A stretch of DNA of 6,228 nt, taken from assembly GCA_004292985.1 (NCBI GenBank), contig RDXT01000291.1:1-6228 (forward strand), given 5' to 3'. The translations under genes were made by a program, and so were the position numbers. The notes below the pieces were generated by a model. The model was not told the DNA's origin. It did not search any database and was given only the letters and a program-made list of their open reading frames with translations. This stretch comes from Bacteroidota bacterium. Its GTDB lineage: Bacteria; Bacteroidota; Bacteroidia; J057. This document shows positions 1 to 5,178 of the stretch, one piece after another (positions within the stretch are counted from its first letter, which is position 1; every line of letters starts with the position of its first letter).

Positions 1-2
1 AA

Positions 3-686
3 CAAAGAGGCACGCAGGCGGGCAGGTTCTATGAAGGGGCCTCGGCCCTGGCCTTCGCCCTGGCGATCTGCAGCAAGCTCCTGCCCCTGATGGCTCTGCC
101 CATGCTGATACGGCGGATCGGCCTGTGGCCGGCAGTCCGCTACGGACTCATCGCCGGGCTGGCTACTCTGCTGATGTTCCTGCCCCTGTTCGACCGGGAA
201 ACCTTCCTGCACCTGTTCAGCTCAGTGCAGCTCTATTTTCAGAAATTCGAGTTTAATGGCAGCCTCTACGCCATTGTACGCTGGTTTGGCTACCAGGAGC
301 GCGGCTACAACATCATTGAAAAAGCAGGCAAATACCTCGCAGCCATAACAGCAGGCGGCATCTTGCTCCTCGCGCTGGCCGAGCGCAGGCCCACAGTTAC
401 CAACTGGCTGCCCCGCATACTCTGGGTGTGGATGGTCTATCTGGCGATGGCCTCGATCGTGCACCCCTGGTACGTGGTGCCGCTGGTGGCCTTCAGCCTT
501 TTTTCACGCTGGCGTTTTCCGATGGCCTGGACAGCCCTTATTTTCCTGACCTATATAACATATCGCAGCCAGCCTTACCAGGAAGACCTGCGCATCGTGG
601 CGGCAGAATATCTTATGCTGGTGGGCTGGCTGCTGTGGGAGATGTATCGGAGCCTCAGACGGCCACTCAGACAAGCTGAGTCATAG
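3..686 (+). CDS. C-terminal part of a GT-C/DUF2029-like membrane glycosyltransferase (5' end outside window)
   Basis: The frame is open from the left window edge to a TAG at 684-686, giving 227 visible residues; the true start lies outside, and the first ATG at position 90 is internal. About seven hydrophobic membrane segments are visible, starting around residues 14-35 and 41-64 and ending near the C-terminus (ALIFLTYITYRS, then EYLMLVGWLLWEM). Recognisable landmarks are GRFYEGAS followed by SKLLPLMALP, a loop with YFQKFEFNGSLYAIVRWFGY, and HPWYVVPL. From knowledge of the family, these resemble Bacteroidota polytopic mannosyltransferase/DUF2029 (GT87-like, GT-C fold) proteins, which transfer sugars from polyprenyl-phosphate donors on the outer face of the inner membrane. 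The catalytic N-terminal region (acidic motif in the first periplasmic loop) is not in the window, so donor and acceptor cannot be stated. The last 20 bp overlap the end of the opposite-strand AraC gene. The family call is fairly secure; the exact activity is not. Confidence 0.72.
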   Translation, partial: QRGTQAGRFYEGASALAFALAICSKLLPLMALPMLIRRIGLWPAVRYGLIAGLATLLMFLPLFDRETFLHLFSSVQLYFQKFEFNGSLYAIVRWFGYQERGYNIIEKAGKYLAAITAGGILLLALAERRPTVTNWLPRILWVWMVYLAMASIVHPWYVVPLVAFSLFSRWRFPMAWTALIFLTYITYRSQPYQEDLRIVAAEYLMLVGWLLWEMYRSLRRPLRQAES

Positions 687-1083
687 ATGCCTGGTACTCG
701 GAGGGGCTTTGGCCCGTCCATTTTTTGAACGTGCGGGAAAATACACTGATTTCAGAGAAACCCAGCAGTTGGGCGATCTCCCCTTTGCGCACGCGGGGTT
801 CGCGGAGGCAAGCCATGGCCATTTGCTTGCGGACCGAGTTGAGAATCTGCTGATAGGTGGTTCCTTCTTCTTTCAGGCGCATTTGCAGGCTACGCACACT
901 CAGGTGAAGCCGTTCGGCTACTTGTTCGATTCCGGGAGCCTCTTCGCGCATCTGCTCCAACAGGATACGGCGCACACGGGTGCAATAGTTTTCGGTGGTT
1001 GTCTGACTCCTCAACAGGGTGCGTGCATGCTTGTCATAGAGCTGTAAGAGTCGGGAATCATTAGGGACAAAGCGCATTTTCAT
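667..1083 (-). CDS. AraC-family HTH regulator lacking its sensor domain (possible remnant)
   Basis: This encodes 138 residues from ATG (1083-1081) to TGA (669-667). The first ~25 residues (FVPNDSRLLQLYDKHARTLL) match the interdomain linker of the ~340-residue AraC regulators that carry an N-terminal arabinose-binding-like domain. They are followed by both helix-turn-helix units: HTH1 about residues 50-72 (IEQVAERLHLSVRSLQMRL) and HTH2 about 99-121 (EIAQLLGFSEISVFSRTFKKW). The family signature WTGQSPSEY ends at residue 130. Full-length relatives have about 200 more residues in front. Here the frame closes with a TAA at 1101-1099, six codons upstream, and I found no sensor-domain-like peptide in the other minus-strand frames up to 1443. 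It is therefore either a free-standing DNA-binding domain or a 5'-truncated pseudogene. The DNA-binding part has no frameshift and looks intact. No Shine-Dalgarno sequence precedes the ATG. It is divergent from the AAA+ gene and could act in the region between them. Confidence 0.8.
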   Translation of the reverse strand: MKMRFVPNDSRLLQLYDKHARTLLRSQTTTENYCTRVRRILLEQMREEAPGIEQVAERLHLSVRSLQMRLKEEGTTYQQILNSVRKQMAMACLREPRVRKGEIAQLLGFSEISVFSRTFKKWTGQSPSEYQASMTQLV

Positions 1084-1174
1084 AACAATTGATAGAATTT
1101 AAGAACGGGAAAAGCATATCTGCCCGCGGGTTGGCGGGGCCGAAACTGATAAAAGAGTGTAACGATCCAGGCCG

Positions 1175-1195
1175 CCCGGGTGCTTTGCACGCGGG
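1175..1195. repeat. Short hairpin, CCCG/CGGG plus GTGC/GCAC
   Basis: CCCG (1175-1178) pairs with CGGG (1192-1195), and GTGC (1180-1183) pairs with GCAC (1187-1190). There is one G-G mismatch (1179/1191) and a TTT loop. The CGCGGG at 1190-1195 could instead pair with CCCGCG at 1123-1128, so alternative folds are possible. Function is unknown; no U-tract follows on the plus strand. Confidence 0.5.
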
Positions 1196-1306
1196 AGGGA
1201 AAGGGCCAAAACCCTCGGATTACAAGAGGCTATACGTGCAGGTGAAACCGCCGGGGAAGCGGTGTAGCAGCCTGCTGCGGCTGGAAACGATCCGGAAAAA
1301 ATCTGC

Positions 1307-1342
1307 TTCGCAACGGAGTGAAAGGGTGAGTTCCGCTGCGAA
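1307..1342 (-). repeat. Inverted repeat with 11-bp arms, terminator-like on the minus strand
   Basis: The arm TTCGCAACGGA (1307-1317) is the inverse complement of TCCGCTGCGAA (1332-1342) at 10 of 11 positions, with a 14-nt loop. The one mismatch (1313/1336) is A-C in a plus-strand RNA but a pairable U-G in a minus-strand RNA. On the minus strand the stem is followed, five nucleotides later, by six T's (1301-1296). That resembles an intrinsic terminator with a somewhat long gap to the U-tract. It could equally be a protein-binding dyad upstream of the AAA+ gene. The repeat itself is plain; its role is a guess. Confidence 0.45.
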
Positions 1343-1443
1343 ACACTTAGCTTTACACAAAATCTGTTCCATTCTCTGCTCGTTGTTCAATACAGATAAA
1401 AATTGCATTTTCGTCGCTCATCTCTCAACAAAGGCTGCACCCT

Positions 1444-4071
1444 ATGTCGAATCCTAAACCGCCTCAGTTCTCCCGCTTTAAATTTAAGTCCCTCAAAGCC
1501 TACGCCTCGACGGAATGGATGGCCGAAAGCCAGAAAAAGTACCGCCAGGTGTTCGATACACGAGAGGTCGCTTATATTTATGCGGAACTGAGCTTCTTTA
1601 ACAAACTGTTTGATGAAGAAGACTGGGAAGCCAAGGTAAATCTGCGTGCCTATGCGCGTACAGGAGGAGACAACGACGGACCGAAACAACTCTGCGACAT
1701 TGTCCTGGACCGCCCCGTGACCCGCGACCAGAATATCTTGTTCATTCGCGAAGGCTGGGGCGTTGCAGATCCGGGGGGATTCTGGAAAGAGGGCGAATAT
1801 TACTGGGAAGCCTGGATAGATGGGGAACTGTGTGGCACCCATCCCTTTTACATATATGATGTAGGTATGGTCAGCGGAAGCAAAAATACCTACTTCGACC
1901 TCGAAACGGTGCAGCTCTATGAAGGAGCCAACGCCAACAACACCGTGACGGGGAGCTATATGGAGCAGTTTCACGACAAAGAAACCCGCTTCGTATGGGC
2001 CGAATGCAAGGGCATCAACCGTGTGCCGCGCAGATGGATGATGGAGCTGCATTTTTTGTTTTACAATGACGCCCGCCAGCTCAAAGGCCGTACCACCGAG
2101 CTGGTCGCCATTCCGGAAGGCCTGAATACATTTACCGTAAACTCCGGCTGGGGCTCCGACCACAAGGGCACCTGGTATCCGGACAATTATACGGTCGAAA
2201 TTGTGTTTATGGACACCCTCATCGGCCTCGTGCCTTTCCGGGTCGGAGGGGAGTTTGTGCCGGGTACTCCGGCCGTGGTGCGCCCCGAAGAAGGTGCGCC
2301 CCTGCTCATGAACCATGTGGTAACGCCCCCGACGGAGCCTACCTTCGAGGAAGTGATGACCGAACTCGATGCCCTCACCGGACTCCAGCCCGTGAAGGAG
2401 CGGATGCGCGAATATGCCCAGTACCTCAAATTTATTAACCTCCGCAAAGAAAAAGGCTTCGTAGAAAACAACCCCGGCCAGTTGCATGTGGTGTTTACCG
2501 GAAACCCCGGCACAGGCAAAACGACCGTGGCGCGGCTGATGGGCAAATTGTACAAATGCCTCGGACTGCTCTCGCGCGGGCATGTGCACGAGGTGGACCG
2601 CGCCGACCTTGTGGGCGAATACATCGGGCAGACCGCTCCCAAGGTCCGCACGGCGATTGACAAAGCACGGGGCGGCATTCTCTTTGTGGATGAGGCCTAT
2701 GCCCTGGCCCGCAGTGCCGAAGACTCCAAAGACTTTGGCCGCGAGGTGATCGAGATGCTGATTAAAGAGATGTCCGACGGCCCCGGCGACCTCTCGGTGG
2801 TGGTGGCGGGCTACCCCCGTGAAATGGAGGTGTTTATCAACTTTAATCCCGGCCTCAAATCGCGCTTTGCCATGCGCTTTGACTTCCCGGACTACCTCCC
2901 GCAGGAACTATCCGAAATTGCGCTCAAAAGCGCCGAAAAAAGCTCCGTTACCTTTGCCCCCGACGCACAGGAATACCTCGTCAAAAAGCTCACAGACGCT
3001 TTCCGGGACCGCGACAAAAGCTTTGGCAATGCTCGCTACGCCATTTCGCTGGTGAGCGAAGCCAAAATGAACCTCGGCCTGCGCATCATGCGCCAGGGAA
3101 AGCAGGAGCAGTTGTCCAACAGCGACCTGTCCAACATCCTGCTGGAGGACATCCGGGAGATTTTCGAACCCCGGCGCAGCCAGAAACCCGAAATCCCGGT
3201 GGACGACTTGCTGCTGCAGGATGCCATGGGCGAACTTACCCGCATGATCGGTCTGGACCCCGTGAAAAATGAGGTCCACGACATGGTGCGGCTGGTGCGG
3301 TTTTACCGCGAAATCCAGAAAGACGTGCTCAACCGCTTTTCCCTGCATTCGGTATTCACCGGAAATCCCGGCACGGGCAAAACCACTGTCGCGCGGATTA
3401 TGGGCAAAATATACAAGGCCCTCGGGATCCTGGAGCGCGGACATGTGGTCGAATGCGACCGCCAGGCCCTGGTGGGTGAGTACATTGGCCACACCGCCAT
3501 CAAAACCGCCGAGCTGATCGAAAAGGCAAAAGGAGGGGTGCTCTTTATTGACGAAGCCTACTCGCTGGCCGAGGGCGGACCGCAGGACTATGGCAAAGAG
3601 GCGATCGAAACGCTGCTCAAACGCATGGAAGACATGCGCGGCGAGCTGATTGTCATCGCAGCGGGCTATCCGGACCGCATGCAGCGTTTTCTGGAAACCA
3701 ATCCCGGCCTTAAATCGAGGTTCGACCGCAAAATCGAGTTCCCGGACTATGCGCCAGAGGAAATGATGCAGATCTGCCGGGCCATGCTGGCTTCAGATAA
3801 CATTTACCTGGAAGAAGAAGCCGCTGTGCTGCTCGATAGCTACTTTAAGCACCTGTACCAGAGCCGGAATAAGTTTTTTGGAAATGCGCGGGCCGTGCGC
3901 AAAGTGGTTGAGAAGGCCACCAAAAACCAGCACCTGCGTCTGGCAGCGATCCCGGCACAGGAGCGCAAACGGGAAATGCTCCAGGAAATGCTGGCAGCAG
4001 ATGTGAGTGAGTTTCAGCCGGGAAATGATTTTCTCCTCGAAGGGGGCAATCAGGGACGTGTGGGCTTCTGA
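1444..4071 (+). CDS. Tandem CbbX/SpoVK-type AAA+ ATPase with duplicated N-terminal beta-rich modules
   Basis: The protein has 875 residues, ATG at 1444 and TGA at 4069-4071; a weak AAAGG lies nine bases before the start. Residues ~43-138 and ~183-268 are two related, probably beta-sandwich modules I do not recognise. They share YAE/WAE, GWG, a W then Y, and a closing PF. D1 (about 299-555) has Walker A GNPGTGKT 353-360, pore loop GEYIGQT 391-397, Walker B ILFVDE 412-417, sensor-1 strand VVVAGYP 452-458, arginine-finger motif NPGLKSRF 468-475 and sensor-2 GNAR 528-531. D2 (about 586-835) repeats all of these: 640-647, 678-684, VLFIDE 699-704, AAGYP 739-743, 753-760 and 813-816. Both sites look catalytically intact. 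CbbX/SpoVK/EccA-family ATPases form hexamers that remodel protein partners: Rubisco for CbbX, ESX secretion for EccA. No such partner is nearby and no signal peptide or membrane segment is seen, so I infer a cytoplasmic unfoldase or remodeller of unknown substrate. It could also be a chaperone for a macromolecular assembly encoded elsewhere. Confidence 0.9.
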   Translation: MSNPKPPQFSRFKFKSLKAYASTEWMAESQKKYRQVFDTREVAYIYAELSFFNKLFDEEDWEAKVNLRAYARTGGDNDGPKQLCDIVLDRPVTRDQNILFIREGWGVADPGGFWKEGEYYWEAWIDGELCGTHPFYIYDVGMVSGSKNTYFDLETVQLYEGANANNTVTGSYMEQFHDKETRFVWAECKGINRVPRRWMMELHFLFYNDARQLKGRTTELVAIPEGLNTFTVNSGWGSDHKGTWYPDNYTVEIVFMDTLIGLVPFRVGGEFVPGTPAVVRPEEGAPLLMNHVVTPPTEPTFEEVMTELDALTGLQPVKERMREYAQYLKFINLRKEKGFVENNPGQLHVVFTGNPGTGKTTVARLMGKLYKCLGLLSRGHVHEVDRADLVGEYIGQTAPKVRTAIDKARGGILFVDEAYALARSAEDSKDFGREVIEMLIKEMSDGPGDLSVVVAGYPREMEVFINFNPGLKSRFAMRFDFPDYLPQELSEIALKSAEKSSVTFAPDAQEYLVKKLTDAFRDRDKSFGNARYAISLVSEAKMNLGLRIMRQGKQEQLSNSDLSNILLEDIREIFEPRRSQKPEIPVDDLLLQDAMGELTRMIGLDPVKNEVHDMVRLVRFYREIQKDVLNRFSLHSVFTGNPGTGKTTVARIMGKIYKALGILERGHVVECDRQALVGEYIGHTAIKTAELIEKAKGGVLFIDEAYSLAEGGPQDYGKEAIETLLKRMEDMRGELIVIAAGYPDRMQRFLETNPGLKSRFDRKIEFPDYAPEEMMQICRAMLASDNIYLEEEAAVLLDSYFKHLYQSRNKFFGNARAVRKVVEKATKNQHLRLAAIPAQERKREMLQEMLAADVSEFQPGNDFLLEGGNQGRVGF
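1570..2247 (+). repeat. Protein-level tandem duplication of the AAA+ protein's N-terminal module
   Basis: Residues 43-138 and 183-268 align by eye. Each begins with an aromatic-rich strand (YIYAEL; FVWAEC) and continues with W-x(n) strands ending in an aromatic residue (NLRAYA; HFLFYND). Each has GWG about two thirds through (104-106; 235-237), then a W and a Y (FWKEGEYYWEAW; TWYPDNYTVEIV), and ends in G-x-x-PF (131-135; 261-265). Similarity is low outside these anchors, so the duplication is old. A 40-residue linker (about 141-180) separates the copies. Confidence 0.6.
2491..2868 (+). repeat. AAA+ core, copy 1 (D1), duplicated at 3352-3723
   Basis: This segment encodes residues 350-475 (Walker A to arginine finger). 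It aligns with residues 637-760 encoded at 3352-3723; I count about 79 identical residues of roughly 124 aligned by hand. The two Walker A lysines are exactly 287 residues apart. The DNA is also visibly similar around the Walker A and pore-loop codons, but with many synonymous changes, so this is an old duplication rather than a recent one. Confidence 0.85.
3352..3723 (+). repeat. AAA+ core, copy 2 (D2), duplicate of 2491-2868
   Basis: This segment encodes residues 637-760. Relative to copy 1 it has a two-residue deletion just after the Walker B region (the AEDSKD stretch of copy 1), and pore loop GEYIGHT instead of GEYIGQT. All ATP-binding and hydrolysis residues are kept. Confidence 0.85.
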
Positions 4072-4592
4072 TGACGCCATACCCAAAAGCCGTCGCGCTC
4101 TGCAATTTTTTCGAAGTGGTTGTTTGTCAGCACTTTCATGGAGGAAAAATTGGCAGGGTCCGTTTCGGCAATGACAAACTGAATCTGCGGACGCGAGTAG
4201 GCCCAGTTCATGGCGGCTGAAAGCGTCTCTGTCATATAGCCCTGCCGCCGGAAACGGGGTTCGGTGCCGTAGCCGACTTCGACCTCTCCCCGGCGGTTGG
4301 GAGGGCCTTTAAAAATGAAACTGGCCACCAGTGCTGCCTGCTGTTTGTCCGTTGCGATCCAGACGGTGCGGTACAGCGGGTTGTAGGAAGAGGTGAGCAG
4401 TTCGGGTAAAATGATGTCGCGGATCACCTCGCTGAGCGAATCTTCGATCTCCCGAGGAAAAGGCTCCAGGCCCAGGCTGGCTTCGAGACTGCCGTCGCAG
4501 GCCAGGTATTTACGTAGTTGAGAAGCAGTCAGAGGGAAAATCTTCAGGCGCTCCGTTTCCAGCACAATGTTTTTCTGAAAAGGATCAATCAC
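4050..4592 (-). CDS. GNAT-family N-acetyltransferase (RimJ/RimL-like)
   Basis: This encodes 180 residues from GTG (4592-4590) to TGA (4052-4050). The N-terminus LETERLKIFPLT (11-22) is the usual opening strand of the Acetyltransf_3/RimJ-RimL group. The acetyl-CoA-binding motif A spans about 103-132: EVEVGYGTEPRFRRQGYMTE, with R115-R116-Q117-G118-Y119 as the pyrophosphate-binding loop and M120 where G or A is usual. Motif B is ETDPANFSSMKVLTNNHFEKI (143-163), the classic N-x-x-S/A segment near the C-terminus. The family acetylates protein N-termini, antibiotics, amino acids or small metabolites; the substrate cannot be told here. The GTG start overlaps the thioesterase stop as GTGA. No Shine-Dalgarno sequence precedes it and the frame closes at a TAA (4607-4605) five codons upstream, so translation is probably coupled to the thioesterase. 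Its last 22 bp overlap the end of the convergent AAA+ gene. Confidence 0.85.
   Translation of the reverse strand: MIDPFQKNIVLETERLKIFPLTASQLRKYLACDGSLEASLGLEPFPREIEDSLSEVIRDIILPELLTSSYNPLYRTVWIATDKQQAALVASFIFKGPPNRRGEVEVGYGTEPRFRRQGYMTETLSAAMNWAYSRPQIQFVIAETDPANFSSMKVLTNNHFEKIAERDGFWVWRHQKPTRP
4589..4592 (-). promoter_or_regulatory. GTGA stop/start overlap coupling thioesterase and GNAT
   Basis: Read on the minus strand, the four bases GTGA contain the GTG start of the acetyltransferase and the TGA stop of the thioesterase. With no Shine-Dalgarno sequence in front of the GTG, terminating ribosomes probably re-initiate here. Confidence 0.7.
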
Positions 4593-5029
4593 GGGAAATG
4601 ATCTTTATCGAAGTTGGTTTTGCGCAAAAACATATCCTTCATCCGGCCAATGATCGGTACGGCCACATCTTTTTCGATGTCTTTCACCACAAAGGTTACT
4701 TCGCCATCCATAATGGTCTTGCCGGTGATCCGCATTGTAACAGCGTGGGCAAGCGTAATGCTTTTTTCGCCGATGCGCTTGATCGAAGTTTCGATGTCGA
4801 GCACATCACCCAGGCGGGCTGCTCCCCGGTAATTGAGGTTTACATTGACCAGCACGAAGGCCAGTCCCAGGTCCATAAACATACCTGACTCAAAAAAGCC
4901 CTGAAAGTGGTTCCAGCGCGCTTCTTCCAGAAACTCCAGAAACTTGGCATTACTCACCTGGCCATATAAATCCAGGGTCCAGCTCCGGACCGTGATCTCT
5001 GTAAATGTTATCCGATAGGTTTCTTCCAT
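4589..5029 (-). CDS. YbgC/4HBT-type hotdog acyl-CoA thioesterase
   Basis: This encodes 146 residues, using ATG at 5029-5027. A longer reading from TTG at 5119 adds 30 residues of lysine- and arginine-rich, low-information sequence. I prefer the ATG because the recognisable fold begins right after it and AGAGG lies seven bases upstream. The hotdog signature is RSWTLDLYGQVSNAKFLEFL (residues 15-34), with D20 in the place of the family's catalytic aspartate and the helix LEEARW (34-39) following. In many relatives the motif is D-x-x-G-H-V-N-N; here it is D-L-Y-G-Q-V-S-N. The strands VNVNLNYRGAARLGDVLDIE (61-80) and MDGEVTFVVKD (107-117) complete the fold. The family hydrolyses acyl-CoA or related thioesters in the cytoplasm; the acyl chain is unknown. 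It is the first gene of a two-gene operon with the GNAT acetyltransferase. Confidence 0.85.
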   Translation of the reverse strand: MEETYRITFTEITVRSWTLDLYGQVSNAKFLEFLEEARWNHFQGFFESGMFMDLGLAFVLVNVNLNYRGAARLGDVLDIETSIKRIGEKSITLAHAVTMRITGKTIMDGEVTFVVKDIEKDVAVPIIGRMKDMFLRKTNFDKDHFP

Positions 5030-5178
5030 TCTTGTACCTCTGCGTAATCCTTTCTGTTGTGCAAATAAAGGTTTTTTCGCCTTTTTCCCCGAATTTCTTT
5101 TTCCCGGCCCCAAACTCAAACTTACATTATGACTCCCCCGCAGCTCTTCGTATATTGCGGCACCCTCTTCTGTCTGGC
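5030..5178. promoter_or_regulatory. Divergent promoter region, thioesterase operon / capA-like gene
   Basis: These 149 bp must hold promoters for both directions. On the minus strand, TTTATTTG (5069-5062) matches the Bacteroidota -7 box TAnnTTTG at all but one fixed position and lies about 33 bases before the thioesterase ATG, but no TTTG -33 box is at the right distance. On the plus strand, TATATT at 5151-5156 is A+T-rich and well placed for the 5179 gene, again without a good upstream box. Both are suggestions only. Confidence 0.3.
5037..5041 (-). promoter_or_regulatory. Shine-Dalgarno site of the thioesterase gene
   Basis: AGAGG on the minus strand lies seven bases before the ATG at 5029. 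It is the best ribosome binding site in the window and decides the start in favour of 5029 over the TTG at 5119. Confidence 0.55.

Larger units (their letters stand above)
1084..1443. other. Divergent intergenic region with hairpin-rich G+C core
   Basis: These 360 bp separate the AraC-like gene (minus) from the AAA+ gene (plus). About 1120-1290 is G+C-rich and has several short self-complementary elements: a perfect CCCGCGGG palindrome at 1123-1130, a hairpin at 1175-1195, an ACCGC/GCGGT stem near 1247-1264, and CAGCC/GGCTG near 1269-1284. The edges (1084-1120 and 1341-1410) are A+T-rich. The 8-mer AACGATCC occurs at 1161-1168 and again at 1286-1293. No tRNA, tmRNA, 6S, RNase P or known riboswitch pattern was recognised. 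No convincing Bacteroidota promoter (TTTG, spacer, TAnnTTTG) was found, though the A+T-rich 1341-1410 segment is the likeliest place for the AAA+ promoter. A plus-strand frame is open across most of it but looks like chance. Confidence 0.6.

Noticed and set aside
704..726. GGGC-TTTG-GCCC stem followed by six T's as a terminator for the glycosyltransferase gene
   Set aside because: The stem is only 4 bp with a 5-nt gap to the T-tract, and every base is explained by the conserved AraC FKKWTGQSP codons on the other strand.
1220..1408. Minus-strand frame of 62 codons, considered as the missing AraC sensor domain
   Set aside because: The peptide (rich in C, R, S, L) shows no resemblance to the arabinose-binding-like domain, and it is separated from the HTH gene by stops.
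1089..1457. Plus-strand open frame of 122 codons filling the intergenic region
   Set aside because: It starts with TTG, has no internal methionine and no ribosome binding site, resembles no family, and runs into the AAA+ start in another frame. It is most likely open by chance because of the G+C-rich core.
1387..2589. Minus-strand frame of 400 codons opposite the AAA+ gene
   Set aside because: It lies antisense to clearly conserved AAA+ and N-module coding sequence, is rich in H, F and G as expected of a shadow frame, and has no recognisable motif.
2908..3492. Minus-strand frame of 194 codons opposite the second AAA+ domain
   Set aside because: It is a shadow of the conserved Walker and lid coding sequence and has the same composition as the other antisense frames.
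1444..4071. Assigning the AAA+ gene as cbbX, spoVK or eccA
   Set aside because: Those names imply Rubisco activation, sporulation or ESX secretion. No such partner gene is in the window, and the tandem architecture with novel N modules differs from CbbX and SpoVK.
5030..5119. 30-residue N-terminal extension of the thioesterase from a TTG start
   Set aside because: It is basic, low-information sequence ahead of the normal start of the fold, with a good ATG plus AGAGG at 5029.
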